The notes below the pieces were generated by a model. The model was not told the origin of the DNA. It did no database searches and saw only the letters and a list, made by a program, of their open reading frames with translations. Below, one piece after another: positions 34,525 through 47,487 of a DNA stretch of 64,000 bases. The stretch is from Odontesthes bonariensis (taxonomy: Eukaryota > Chordata > Actinopteri > Atheriniformes > Atherinopsidae): contig NC_134522.1 in assembly GCF_027942865.1 (NCBI RefSeq), positions 35,591,149 to 35,655,148 on the forward strand, read 5' to 3'. The stretch's first letter is position 1, and each line of letters starts with the position of its first letter. The translations under genes were made by a program, and so were the position numbers.

Positions 34525-35301
34525 TTAGCTTAGCTGCGTCTCAAACAGAAAGTTCTGAAAACAGCTGAAACAGACTCCCGAAACAAAGTTCCACCTGGTA
34601 GAATTCCGCACTCCAGCAACTCATGTCTTGTATTAAAAACAAAACATAATTGCGGTTATCATGTCACCACTTTCACTGTCTCGTAAAATCAATAAATCAC
34701 TCAGTCAGTGCAACTAAAGACACACAACTGTACAAGTAGTGAACAGGGAATTAAATGAAAAACAACTTGGAATTCATTAAAACTAATTGATACCTTATTA
34801 CATCTCCGTCCCACATTTCACAAACATCAGACCCAGGACCAGACTCAGAAAAATGGGGGACAGGTCCTTACAGGCTGCTGCTCCACATTTACAGCAGCCG
34901 ATAATGTAAAACAACCTGCTGGCTGAAGTATTTGCATTGAGTTCATCATCTCCCTCAGGCTTCCCCATGTTATCGCTGCACTACAATGTAGCCTACCCAT
35001 GTACGGTTAGGGTTAGGGTCCCTGCTGGACCCGTGGAGGCTGACTATGTAAACCCAAAATTTTTCCATATCCTAAATGTACAGGTACACTTGGGGATAAT
35101 TGTCCATAGACTCTGAACTGGATTTCTCATTTTGAATATTTCATAATTTTGGTAATCTAATGAGAGGTCAGGTGTAGAGGTCATCTTAAGGAATTTAAAG
35201 TGCTCGTCATACTTTATCACAGATAGCCATATAAGGCACATATTGCATCAAATTGCCAAGTCTTAACATGTATATCCATCCAACATTTCTCTTATTCTGC
35301 A

Positions 35302-35425
35302 GGAGAGTTCAATGGTGCCCTGCTTGGGGACAGAGGCTATGCATGCTGGCCGTACCTCCTCACGCCATATCCTGATCCAGGAACGAGGGCGGAGAGGGCA
35401 TTCCACCATGCACAAGGCATCCAAT
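35302..35425 (+). pseudogene. PIF/Harbinger transposase exon fragment
   Basis: After an acceptor-like TTCTGCAG the + strand reads EFNGALLGDRGYACWPYLLT and PYPDPGTRAERAFHHAQ, the conserved block of HARBI1-like nucleases around the second catalytic Asp (LLGDxGY...P.L.TPY). The block that should follow (the RT/R...E region) is missing and the sequence turns AT-rich. It is an isolated dead fragment. Confidence 0.8.
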
Positions 35426-35443
35426 CCGTTTCACATTTTTAAT

Positions 35444-35839
35444 AATAAATAGCCCACCTGTGGCATTTCTGTGTCTACAGACAGTTTCATCATCGAATGC
35501 CTGAGATGTGCTGGGGCCATCGAACTGCAAACAGAGAAACACTGCAGCTGTTGAAGTAGGAGATCACAGGGATGCATAGTATTTCCATCAAAAGAAAATT
35601 AAATGGAATACAACTACTCACACCTGGGTTAGGGATGTCCTCTGTGGTCTGGGGATCAAGCAGGCAGATGGTGTCTCCCACCACTGACAGATATAGGCCC
35701 ACTGTCACGATCTGAAGAAAAGCGTGGACCCCGGAGCGAGACACGGGTGAAGTTGATAGTATTCCAAAAAGTATCTTTACTGAGGCCTTTCACTCACAAA
35801 CATCACCTGTGGAGTGAGCTAAAGTAGGTAGGCAACACT
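35444..35839. repeat. 396-bp duplicated block, copy 1
   Basis: This is nearly identical to 36132-36526, offset 687-688 bp in the same orientation. It contains minus-strand open sequence (FLQIVTVGLYLSVVGDTICL) which could be part of the Myb/SANT-like partner of the Harbinger element, but this is weak. Confidence 0.95.
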
Positions 35840-36131
35840 GCAAAGTGTTGCATCTCCAAATATAAGAATGAATGTCCAGTCAAAGAAATCCGTTTCGTGT
35901 TCTTTACTTGTGAGAACTCAGGCAGCACATACAGAGACAACAGGCATAGCAGACGACTGCACGGCATGTGAGAGCTGCTAGAATACTCGGCGTCTCCCTT
36001 ATATGGTATTGCCAGGTGTTAACTAATCAACACAGTATCACAGTCTCTAATTACGAATGCGCCACCTAGTGGACAATAATCAATATGCATTGAACATGTC
36101 TATGAGAACCCCAATATACCAAGATATCACA

Positions 36132-36526
36132 AATAAATAGCCCACCTGTGGCATTTCTGTGTCTACAGACAGTTTCATCATCGAATGCCTGAGATGTGCT
36201 GGGGCCATCGAACTGCAAACAGAGAAACACTGCAGCTGTTGAAGTAGGAGATCACAGGGATGCATAGTAATTCCATCAAAAGAAAATTAAATGGAATACA
36301 ACTACTCACACCTGGGTTAGGGATGTCCTCTGTGGTCTGGGGATCAAGCAGGCAGATGGTGTCTCCCACCACTGACAGATATAGGCCCACTGTCACGATC
36401 TGAAGAAAAGCGTGGACCCCGGAGCGAGACACGGGTGAAGTTGATAGTATTCAAAAAGTATCTTTACTGAGGCCTTTCACTCACAAACATCACCTGTGGA
36501 GTGAACTAAAGCAGGTAGGCAACACT
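36132..36526. repeat. 396-bp duplicated block, copy 2
   Basis: The copy differs from 35444-35839 by a few substitutions and one single-base indel (CCAAAAAG versus CAAAAAG). The 292 bp between the copies are unique in this window. Confidence 0.95.
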
Positions 36527-39500
36527 CATAGGTGCGCTCAGGCACAGGTAATCCAAATAAACACTTAAGGATATATCCAAAAGGTAAGGCGTAATCCAAG
36601 ACCTTCTACCTACTGATCCCTCCCTCTATTCCTTCCACCAGCGGCCGCCCTCGATTGCTGGTTAGAGCAGGTTCCTCTGCTGCTGTGAGATTTCTGGGTG
36701 GAGGACCCTCACCAGTGGCAGAGGCCTCTGTCTTTTTTTTGGAAGCTACAGTGCAACATATTTACAGCTCAACACATATTTTGGACAAACACGTTTCTTC
36801 AAAGGCTACTTACCACTCTGAAACATGTTCCTGTACTTTACTTTCACCTGCAGCCAGGTTCGCTTCTGGCTGTTAAGATTGCTCCTGTTGAGATGTAACA
36901 GTGAAGAATTAATATGTGGGTCACACACTCACACACGATAATAGTTACAAGACAATAATTTGAGTAGATGGATGGTCAGCAGCCATCACCTAAACTTATT
37001 TTATGGTTATGGTTGTTGTTGTTGTTCTTTTTCCATTTGTTTTTTCGCTTGGACACTTTTCATAATTTATCTGTAAAATGATTATTGAAAACGGGGTAGT
37101 CAACATAAGTTTGCTTCGTTCTGCCCCCTTTCCATCATCATTTGCATTATTGTTTCTTTTTTGTTTGTTTGTTTTGTTTTAACTTTTGATGAATGAAATA
37201 AACAAATAAACTAAAAAATACACGATAATATAGTCACAAAGTATGACGATGTGTGTCGATTATTGGGTTATTAATAAACTGAGCAGGGCCAGTGTATGTG
37301 TGCAGTACATCTCATACAGAGACAGTTCAGCATGCTTTATGTAAACACATTATAACACCAAGAGGAGAGCATAAATACATGAGGACAGTGAAACAAACCT
37401 GTAACTTTGACAATGGCATGAAACTTTCATAATATTTAGTCTGTCATGTGTTTGCCACGCCGTTTGCCTCGCTTTATTAATCACAGCTGTATTACCATTT
37501 CTGGTGATGACACTTTTAAACTCCTCATACAGCTCCATCAGCATTCTTTGTTCAGCTGACGTTCGTGGAACACCCTCCTGGAGTTTTAAATCCTTAGTTG
37601 TTGTGTTGAAGCTCTGCTGCCTCCTGCTGCTTCATTACAGACACACATGGTGAGGATGGATGGATGGATGGATGGATGGATGGATGGATGGATGGATATG
37701 CAACAAAGACTGTACTGCCCTCACAGTGTACTCAAAATGCAATCGAGAGGTGAGACTGAATGAATGAATTGTAAATGGATATGAATGCATTTTATTCTAA
37801 ATAATAATTATGTTTCCATTCATATACTCTGGGGATGTGATGGGGTTTGGGGGCATGTCTTGGGCTCCTCTCTCTGCTCTCTTTACTACTGTTTCTGTAC
37901 TCTGTGTACATATGACATTATTATTATTATTATCATGAACTTGTGTTTCTCTTTCTCAGGGGCTTGCTGACCCTTCCTTTTCTGTCCTCTTGCCACCCTT
38001 CCCGGGTCTTTCCTCTTCTGTAAACTGAAGATTCAGAGTGATCCCTTGGTTTCCTCAGCTAGTTCATTTAAAAAAATGGATTGGTGTAATACAATATTAA
38101 TGCTATTATAACGACGTGGCCTGAATTGGAATTCATTGGATTGAATTGGACTGCATCTAATTGCACATGTACTGAAAAGGCTGTGCATGACAAACAGAGA
38201 AGAACTCAGACTCTCAGAAGGGTGTGCATTACTCATGACTTGTTGCTAGAAATATATAAGAAATGTTGATCTGCTCTGGTAATACATATTTTGCCATTTT
38301 ATGTCCCTTTACAGAAGACAAAATGTATTTTAAAATACATACATTATCTTAAAAGAATACGCTTTCATCATGGCATACTAAACTTAATCCTTTTTGTGGT
38401 TTCCTTGTACATAAAAGTTGACAAAAGCTGATTGTGTAACTTGATCATACCCAGTCAGCTCTCATTGTGTGTTCTGTGGAACTGCTCGACTCTTTTCTCA
38501 ACAGAATTCATTACTGACAGGGTGTGTTTGCTGTGTTGACACAGCCTGAACATTGAATAAGGTGGTTCACGCCTCAGTTCATTTTCTTTCGAACTCAAAC
38601 TTAGAATCCAAGACACTGAAAGACAGGCCTTCATTGAGCAGGTGAAATATCCTGGGTGTATCCTGCCTCTGGCTCAATGGCAGCTGCGATATGCGATATG
38701 CTCCATGTGCATGAGAACCGAGGCTGGAAAGTGAATGAATAAACTGCCCTGTTCTAGTTTGTTCATATAAGAATAAAATAATCATAGAAACACAAATGTA
38801 AAAACATATGCATATAAGCTAAAAAAACAGGGAGAAATGAAATATCAGAAGAGGCAACACAAGACAAGAGACACTGCATGAGACAGGAGGCAAGATGAAA
38901 CCAAACACCATAAAAGATGCCTCAAAACTGCACGGGACATGAAGGGCCAGTGTCTGATGGACTGTCAGGTCATGTGACGCCAGCGAGTGGAAAACAGGTG
39001 GAACTTCAGGGAAGCACTGCTGGTAAAAACATATGACTCACTGAAAATAGGTGAGACAGATCCTTTTTACCAAAAGTTCTCTTCAGTTTATATGGCAACA
39101 CATGAAAACAGAGCAAACAAACTGTAACAACAGATAATCATCAGAAATCCTGCTAATCCAGTTCTCATAAAAAAGAGAAAAAAACTGCTTTCACAGCAAC
39201 CGACACACCCAGGAGGAGAATGTTTGTGTGCTCTGTGGATTACTCCTATTATGGGGACAGAAAGCTGCTTCCACATGATTAGAAGAACAAACGGTACCAC
39301 TGTATAAATCATTAAAAATCCAAGATGAAGACATTCTGACAGAGCTTGGGGGAGGTTTCTGTTAGAATAGGGCCCTATTGTCCTCTGAAGTTTCAGAAAC
39401 AGGTCGAAACACGTGAACAGGGCGAGGCTCAGCTCTTAAAACACACCCACATTTCAGACAGCATCAGTCTGAGTGTGCAGCTTTGGCGTGAACTCAGGTA

Positions 39501-41503
39501 TGTCTCTTTACTCCTTTTCACATTTAACACTTTGCCTTCATGGCAGTTTAGACTTTATTTGAATAGTCGCAGAACTTCTCCTCTTCCTCTGAGATACAAA
39601 CAAAGGAGGAAGCAGCAAGCTGATGTGAAATCTGAAACACTCTGCTAAGATCCACTACTTTCTTCGGATAGAGACATGAGTAAACTTCAGAAGGGAATCT
39701 GAAATCCTCTGGTCATTTTAGGTTGCTTTTGCAGGGTGGCTGGACTGTGAGTTCTTTTTCTGAAGCTCTGTTTCCGCTGACAGAACAGCAGACGAACAGT
39801 CTGTATGACTACAGATGTGTGCTCACCCTCTGCGGTTTAATGATGTCACTTCAGCCTGTTTTGTTGGTCAGTCTGTAGCATCTACTGGACTATAAAAGGT
39901 TTCCATGCTGATTTGTCATACTCAGCAGCAGTTTGAGTGACTCACCGTACTGCATCACAGTGTTTGTATGTTCCCGTTTTAAACATCTACCTTATAGAAA
40001 TGTGTTAAAAATGCATGAGCAGACTATTGGAAGATGTCTGAGCCTATGAATTCCTAGTATTCCTTATTGTCTGGATGACACAGAGGATAAACTTTTTTGT
40101 ATGTTACACAGCCAGGGATGCAGTTGAAGGCTTATGTTATTAAAGGTGTATTAAACTACTTGTAACTTAACGTTGTAGCAGTAATGCTGCTAATTCATTT
40201 ATATATTCACATACATGGTCCTTTTCTGGTGCTTTATGGTGGTTAGCTCTGTCTCCTCACAGCAAGAATGCATTGTTTCTCTCAAGATACTCAGACCTTC
40301 TCCCTCAGTCCAAAAACATGCATGTTTGGTTGTTGGTGACTTTGAATCGAGTGTGAGTCTGCAGAACTGTCCCCCTGCCTCTCACCTAATGGCAGCTCGG
40401 TTAGTGAAGGAGAGGATTAAAAAAAAAACACATTGTTTTAGTTGCTGCGTCTCAGTACAAGTCCTCTTTCCTACCATTGAGCGGTTGTATAAAGTTCCAG
40501 CTTCGGGCCAGAGCCAGCAGCCAACACCGCAGGGCCCCCAGTGACCCCGCCCAGCCCTACACTCACTCTCGCCTGCATTCAAAACCTGAGCCCTGCTGCA
40601 GACCATTGATTGGTCAGAAAGAATCCTCACATACAAACATTCTGTTCTGATACTTTTCAAATCTGTGGGCAAACACTGGAAAACAAAAGTCAGGAGGCTC
40701 TTCCACATATCAGTTGCGCCTTACAGGCGGCCATATTAACCCGCTGATGTTCCTCCTCATAATAGAGAGGTGGATCAGCCCAAGTAGGCATTGCTGCTGA
40801 GAGACAACAGCACCTGGTTCCATGATACCGGCTGTTTAAGCACAGCAAAGTTGGACCGCTTGGCCTCTGTCCACCACTCAGATGCGTATCTGCAGCAGAT
40901 CAGCTGCGACGCCCAGCTTCGCCTCTGTACCTGCATGTGTGACACGATGCGCAACGAAAGCGCATCAGACCCAGCTGGAAAGAGGCCTGTCACTTTCAAA
41001 ATGTGTGCATGGATCACATATCCTTGTACACGTTTATCAATTAATAGCACCCATTCACACGTTTTTTATTTCTCAACATAGTAAAAAGTTTATAGTCATT
41101 CTGAAAATATAGTCACATGGTACAAAGACCATACAGACGCGTAAAGAGAAGTTCATGGCAATGATCACAGAAAAGGATCTTTAAATTATCAATTAATGAT
41201 CAATCGTTCATCATCAACTCCATGGATTTAATTTATTTATTATTTTTTTAGTTTTAGGGAACTTTAACACGCTTGGCTGAGCAGTAGGAACTGATGGGGA
41301 GAATTTGGATGAAATGGTGTTTAGTTTATTGGACAAACTTTTTTTATTAAACTAAAATGAGTTTGACCAAACATTTATAGATCTCTGACAGAGACTGTAT
41401 GATCCCTCTCTAAACTGTGAACGATGTTTCCAGTCAGTAAATGTAAAAACATGCTTTAACCTGAACATTGGCTCTTTCAAATGTGTCTTTCTTTTTGTTT
41501 CAG
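36527..41503. other. Upstream region of lgals3; no coding gene recognised
   Basis: It holds a GGAT microsatellite at 37657-37697, a TTA/ATT run near 37915-37933, and AT-rich unique sequence. A possible non-coding first exon for lgals3 lies near 39440-39497, ending at CTCAG|GTATGT, but this is inferred only from the splice-donor-like ending and position. Short open frames in the region have no recognisable domain. Confidence 0.45.
37657..37697. repeat. (GGAT)n microsatellite
   Basis: About ten tandem copies of GGAT/GATG. Confidence 0.95.
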
Positions 41504-41516
41504 GAAAAGGAGCAGC

Positions 41517-41522
41517 ATGAAC
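41517..41522 (+). CDS. lgals3: Galectin-3-like, coding exon 1 (ATG AAC)
   Basis: The coding sequence starts with only two codons in a short exon (acceptor TTTCAG at 41498-41503, ATG at 41517, donor GTAAGT at 41523). Human LGALS3 also begins with a very short coding exon (18 nt). Joined in phase 0 to 47062 this gives MNLSDALDD, comparable to the human N-terminus with its HDALSG. Total CDS over six coding exons is 837 nt. Because so little is encoded here, this exon is the least certain of the set. Confidence 0.6.
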
Positions 41523-42190
41523 GTAAGTCTCTTTGGAATTATTTTTCAGTATTATTATCATTAGTTATTGTATTTTTTTCTTTTATTTAACGTACAGAAA
41601 CAAATGGCTCTGATAGGGAGTATAGGAAGGAATATCCAGAGCATCTGGCTTAAAGTGGTTATTTTCTTATTCAGTTCGAGAAATTGAAGTTTTTTGTATT
41701 CACATTTTCAATTTCATCATTCAATTGAAAAGCAAATGGTTGAATGTGTAATAGTTGTAAACTAATGATTTAGAACTTCTGAAATTGGAACGTGAAATCA
41801 CATGGTGCAATAAACAAGATGGCTGCAAGTTAAAACTCTACAAGATTGGATTTATTTTAAAGTCGCCCTTCAATTAAACATTTTTTTTATGTCCATACAT
41901 TTTTTAAAGTTTTTATTTATTAGAGGGCTATGGATATCTGCTTTGAATCTGCAGAGCACCACCTACATGATGAAGTTAGCACAAACCAGGTGGAGAAATG
42001 TCCACATCGTTTTCTACTGTCTAAAAGAGCTGAGGTACTGATTGAGTTCATGTGCATTCAGAGACTTCATTTCAGTGCATGCTCGCTTGTTCTCTGCTGT
42101 GGACATGATAAGCCTTAAATACAAATAATATACATTATGTATAAATATATTTTGATCTATTTTTATTTTTACAGTACAGCAGGTTAGAGT

Positions 42191-42790
42191 TAGCCTGGGC
42201 GAAAGCCGACTGTTGACTCTGTCAAACAGTCTGGGAAAACCCAAGAGGAATCCGTTTCCATGGAAGGCGGGACCTTACCCAGCAACTTAAATTCATTGGA
42301 GTAACGGAGTTCCCTTAACCAATCATAATGTTTAGAAATGACGTTGGTTATGCGCCGAGGTTCATGCTTACTCTCGCGAGGCTCTAGCTCGCGAATCACG
42401 CTTCCCACATCCGCTCTCATTATACCGGTACCATTTGAGAAATCAAACTTTTCCCAAAGCCAGTTGGAAGGAGAGCTACGACATCCTTGCCACTAACAAA
42501 ATTGACGAGGCATTTCTCTTGCTCTCGTTTTAATTGTGCAATGATCTCCAGAGTTGAGACAACTTCATGGATAGCTTCTAGCGTTCTTCCGTCGCCATGT
42601 TTATTTCCGCTGCGGTTGAACTACAATTACATGGACTACAATGGACTCCGCGCGTGAGTTCTGCGTCACCACTCGCAACTGTTTGCTGATTGGCAAAACA
42701 CTGAGCGAACCGAGGTAGGGGGATTTGGCCAGACTATGTGCGGAGCCAAAATCTTTGGGCGGAAGTACGTAGGATGGCGTCGCCAGGCTA
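42191..42790. mobile_element. 600-bp TIR element (MITE-like) with 9-bp flanking duplication
   Basis: The ends are TAGCCTGG at 42191-42198 and CCAGGCTA at 42783-42790. GGTTAGAGT is present directly on both sides (42182-42190 and 42791-42799). The inside is GC-rich compared with the surrounding intron, with CpG-containing stretches, and has no transposase. An 8-bp duplication with one chance base (hAT or P-like) fits as well as 9 bp. It lies in lgals3 intron 1. Confidence 0.88.
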
Positions 42791-43020
42791 GGTTAGAGTA
42801 TCATAGTAGCCTAAAACAAAACTGAGACAATCAAATAATTTCCTGCAATTATGTGAATGACATAATCATGTAATAAAATGTCATCATCGTGACAGCCCTA
42901 AAAGCAGTGTCCTATCAAAAATAGCATGGAGGGCACAGTAATGAAGTGTTCACTTTTAGAGCAATAGCTAGAGAGAGTAAGAGAGTAATTTATCCAGGTG
43001 AATGTGTGGGTTTTTCCTTA

Positions 43021-43395
43021 CTAGCGAGGCTGGAAGACACAGGTTTGATCAGTGAAACGTGGAATGTGGGATGGATGCGAATAAAGGCTGGTAGCTCGAG
43101 GCAGACAGCGTAGGGGTTGATTATGGACTCGACTTCGAAGGGACCGATGAATTTTTAGAGCCACTTTCTTGGTAGTAGATTTTAGGGGAATGTCCTTGGC
43201 TGCCAGCCAAACCTGCTGACCAGGTGTGCACTGTGGGGCCGGGACACGGTGTTGATCTGCCAGGCAGTGGTTGCGTTCCTCCGTCCGAAGCATTGCCTCA
43301 TGACTCTGAGTCCAAATCCGTTGAGCTCTTTGAAGATAGTGTTGAACCGATGGAACCTCCAATTCACAATAGTTTCCTAAAACAATTGCAGGCAT
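43021..43395 (-). pseudogene. Ty3/Gypsy polyprotein C-terminal fragment
   Basis: The minus-strand frame contains VPSVQHYLQRAQRIWTQ, RTEERNHCLADQHR, CTPGQQVWLAAKDIPLKS, the part of a Gypsy integrase after its core (normally leading into the RKLAPRFIGPF block, degraded here). Only this fragment remains; it belongs to a different Gypsy lineage from the 31-kb element. A LINE piece abuts it at about 43450. Confidence 0.78.
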
Positions 43396-43454
43396 GGGCT
43401 AGGTTTTATGAGTTATGGCAGTCATGATACCTCCATCCAGAGCTGAGACCATGA

Positions 43455-44460
43455 TGGATGAAGGCAGGGGTTCCAGTGGCAGACAAAGCTGGGAAGCCAG
43501 TACTCATCCTGCTTGACTTATCATCTGCGTTTGACGCTGTAAACCATTGTATCCTTCTGTCCATACTCTCCAGCGTGGGCATCACAGGGGGAGCACACTC
43601 CTGGTTTGAATCATACCTCACTGGTCGGTCATTCAAAGTATCCTGGCTTGGTCACACTTCTGCAGCACCACCTCACCACGGGGATCCCCTGAGGCTCAGT
43701 ACTGGGACCTCTTCTCTTTGCCATATACACCACCTCACTGGGCCAGATCATCCAATCACATGGCTTCTCATACCAAAGTTATGATGACGATACCCAGCTC
43801 TATCTGTCATTCCCACCTGACGACCACACGGTCTCAGCACAAATCTTAGACTGTCTCTCTGACATATCAAAATGGATGAAAGCCCATCACCTCCAACTGA
43901 ACCTCTCTAAAACCGAACTGCTCGTCTTCCCAGCCTAACCAACCACACACCACTGGATCTGCATCCAAACTGAATCCCTATCTCTTGCTCCATCAAAGGT
44001 AGCTAGAAACTTGGGTGTCATGATTGATGACCAACTAACCTTTAAAGATCATGTTACCTTCTTTGCTCGATCGTCCCGCTTCGCATTGCTGAACACAAGA
44101 CAGATCAGGCCGTACCTAACCCAAAACGCCACCCAGCTCCTGGTGCAGGCTTTGGTCATCTCCCACCTTGACTACTGCAACGCTCTCCTAACTGGTCTCC
44201 CAGCCTGTGCTGTGAAATCTCTGCAGATGGTCCAGAACACGGCGGTGCGTCTGGTCTTCGATCAGCCTAAAAGAGCACACGTCCACTGGCTACCCTTGGC
44301 CGCCCGCATCAAGTTCAAGTCACTGATGTTAGCCTACAGAGTGCTTCATGGAACGGCTCCCATCTACTTGAATGCTCTTGCAAAGGCTTTTGTCACAACT
44401 CTGTCACTCCGGTCGTCACAGGATTATCGTCTAGCAGTGCCTAGTACACCACGCTGAAGA
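43455..44460 (+). mobile_element. LINE (L2/CR1-group) fragment, RT to C-terminus
   Basis: The frames 43458-43784 and 44011-44457 contain GKPVLILLDLSSAFDAVNH, WFESYLTGRSFKV, then after frame breaks MIDDQLTFKDHV, SHLDYCNALLTGLP and VHWLPLAARIKFKSLMLAYR. The YxDD region around 43780-43795 is in a third frame. It is a 5'-truncated dead copy in lgals3 intron 1. Confidence 0.85.
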
Positions 44461-45084
44461 CAATCCAGACTCAACACAATTACAGCTTTTAAACAGGGTG
44501 AAAAACTCTAAATTTGTTTAGGGTTACAAGGAAAAAGCATTTCAGCAAGCAATTCTCTAACATGAATCCTAAACTATACCCTGATCAAGCAGAACAGTTG
44601 GACTCACTCATAACCAGTCCATATGGTAACATATTGCTGTTGAACAAGAAGTGTATGGGTGGAAGTGAGGTTACCGCCTCCACTCACACACATGTATCTT
44701 TAAAATTTGCATAGAATAATTTCAACTTTTATTGTCTATGGTGGAACAAACCGTTGGAAAGTTGGAGGCGTAGCAAAGTGGGAGACATGGTTGATTCCAT
44801 GGTTGATACTAGAGATCCCTATAAATGTGCTGAGGTGTTGTGTTTGTAACCTGGCAACGGCTTTGCTGATAATGTCACATACAGCGTCGGCCGCAGCCCC
44901 CATTGCTGTAGAAGTAATCTGTTAAACCAACACTTTAATTCAGAGCATTCCTGAGGAGTCAGTCACTGAACACACCCTCACTTTTCACCCACACACACTC
45001 CCACACACACACCTGAGCACACACCTAAATGCAAACACTGGAGCTCAGTGCAGGCTGCATTAACTTGCTCTCACTATAGAAATA

Positions 45085-45400
45085 GAAAAATACTTAATTC
45101 ATCCCCCAGTGGGGGAAATTCAATTTAGTCAAGTAGCTCAAACTTTTTATTTAAAAAAAATATATATTTACAATGATTGTATATTAGAACAATAAAAACA
45201 ATAATAATCATAAATAAATCAATTTGAGAAGAACTCAGCAGTCACTGTTAAAAAGCCATCTGGCTGTGGGGACAAAGGACCTCCTGAAGCTCTCAGTCCT
45301 GCAGCCTCTCACTGCAGCTGCTCCTCTGTCCTACTGTGGAGAGGATTGTTCTCTAATTTCCTCCTCATCAAATTACTGACTGTACTCAGAGATGGACAGA
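45085..45400 (-). mobile_element. LINE 3'-end fragment (Rex1/L2-like tail)
   Basis: On the minus strand the tail GAATTTCCCCCACTGGGGGA precedes an AT-rich end, the same kind of terminus as at 1226-1262. The adjacent sequence up to about 45400 resembles the 3' coding part of the same LINE group but is too decayed to translate. Confidence 0.5.
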
Positions 45401-47061
45401 GTGAGACGTAGTCTAACTTGATGTAGTTTAAAGCTGTTTGAATTTATGATATATCGTCATACTTTAAATATTAATATTATGCTCTCTACACTCCCCTGTC
45501 CTGCTGTACTACAGTGAAAACACTGTATTGAAATAGTATTGGTGTATTGGTCTTAATTAATACTTCTGAAGAGGAATGGTAAGTCCATCAAAACATAGAT
45601 ATTCAACAAACAAACAGTTTTATCTATACTGTACGTCACAGCAAAAGGTAATCTCAGCCCTGCAACAGGTTATTCTGGCTGTTACATGTTTTGTAAAATA
45701 TTTTTCACTTTGATTTGTATGTCTTGTGTATTTTCAGAAACGTTTTTCTTTGATCTAAATTGAAAACATCATCAAGTTAAGGATAGATATGAAGAGGAAA
45801 TGAGGGCTTAGGGAAATACACAATGTGATCCTGACAGAATCCAACTGCACACATACAAGACCACAAAGCCCATCACCTTCGTCAGTGGATGTTGTTGCTG
45901 TTGTTCTGCTATGGTGAAAATGCAATACCTCGTGCATTTGGTGGGCGAGCTGTATTCGCTCTATGGGGATTTATTATGGAAATGTCGTCTACTTTCTGTC
46001 ATGATTTAGACATGATTTAGACTGTTCAATAAAGACAGGACTTTATTGAACAGTGTAGATATTCAACTAGAGGACATGGAATATAAATATTTGTGTAATC
46101 TAATATTACAGTGTGATTAAAGAACACAGTAGTCAGACATACTATATATAATATAATAATTTAATAATATTTTTATTAAAAACATGATTTCTAGTGCAAA
46201 CTCCGCTATCAAGCAGAGGGGGGAGATAATTGAGAAGAATCTCAATTCAAACCCAACCCACATAAATAGCTGTACAGATATTAAAACTAATCCTATATAT
46301 TAAATATCTACACATATGATAGTAATAATGACCCATGAGATTCACAGTCTGCTCACAGAATCATTATAAATGTGGCTAAATAGCTTGAGAACCGGCATTT
46401 TCAGAAATAGAGGAAATTTAAGTTTTATGTGCTCAAAGAAGAAGCATGGCTCAAAAAGGAGAACATTTGTAGAGACGGCAGTGAATGTAAGAGCAGAAAG
46501 ACAATTTGAGGTGAAGCAGAGCATATTTTGTACACGCACAAGAACTTTTTGAAAGTGACAATCGAGTTTTGAAACCAGGACAACTTCTTGAAAACAAGGA
46601 ATCCTGAAGCTGGTGAAACACTTGACTTCTTCACACCCCCGTCTTTCTCTCTACATTTTTCACACATACACTGGATTCCTGAGATGTTGTAGAGATGTTT
46701 TAGAGGGCGCAGCATTTATTTTCCACCCAGCCCTCTTTTAAAATGTCTGGAAGATAAGTGGGTGAGCCTTGTGCAAATGTAGCAGTTGATTCACTGCTTG
46801 CTGCTGTGGATACATTCTGCTCCATGCTATGCTGATATCAACGCTTTTTTGTGTCTCATGCCTCCTTTGCAGTGTAGAAAGATGCATCCCAACATTCACT
46901 CCCTTGCATTTCAAGCTGCGAGAGCTCATTAAAACAGAATATATATACATGTCTGAACAACTCCTGCGTAAAAAAGACCAAAAAAGGACCAACGTGTCTC
47001 CATATTCTCCTGAACGTTTGTATTTTTCATGTGTGAAAGCAGATTCTCTCTCTGTCACTAG
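45401..47061 (+). other. lgals3 intron 1, distal part
   Basis: AT-rich intronic DNA with no recognised gene or repeat. The 203-codon open frame that starts at 46829 runs through the true exon at 47062 in the wrong phase and is not a gene. Confidence 0.55.
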
Positions 47062-47125
47062 CTCTCAGATGCTCTTGATGATGGGCCCTATGGTGGCAAC
47101 AACCAGTCAGGTGGTCCTTGGCCAG
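47062..47125 (+). CDS. lgals3: Galectin-3-like, coding exon 2 (start of the Gly/Pro-rich region)
   Basis: It reads LSDALDDGPYGGNNQSGGPW, then PG across the junction. Acceptor TCACTAG ends at 47061 and donor GTACAA starts at 47126. The exon enters in phase 0 and leaves one base. The Gly/Pro/Trp/Tyr composition is that of the galectin-3 N-terminal tail, which drives oligomerisation. Confidence 0.8.
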
Positions 47126-47487
47126 GTACAATCATCAGTCTATTGTTTTGCCTTACTCTTTATGACTATGGATGCCATGTGCATGAGAATGTTTTATTCA
47201 ATTTTCCACCTTTCTACACCCAAACAAGCAATATCCCTAATAACACTGATTTGGGTGGCTCCATCATTTAAACTTTTTAAAACTAAATTAAAAGCCAAAC
47301 CTGAACCTGACAACACTGAGATCATTTCACTTCTACATTTTGTAAAGAAAGTGATCTTTAAGTTTCATGTTCTTATTGAACTTTTACAATGCCACATTAA
47401 GGTTTCTATGAAGAATATTGTTTGGAAAAAAATAAAATGAACAGGATGAAATTATATAAAAATAATTTTGATCAAATTAAACTTAAG

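Noticed and set aside
46829..47440. 203-codon open frame upstream of the galectin exons
   Set aside because: It crosses a real exon in the wrong phase, has no domain and uses AT-rich intronic sequence.
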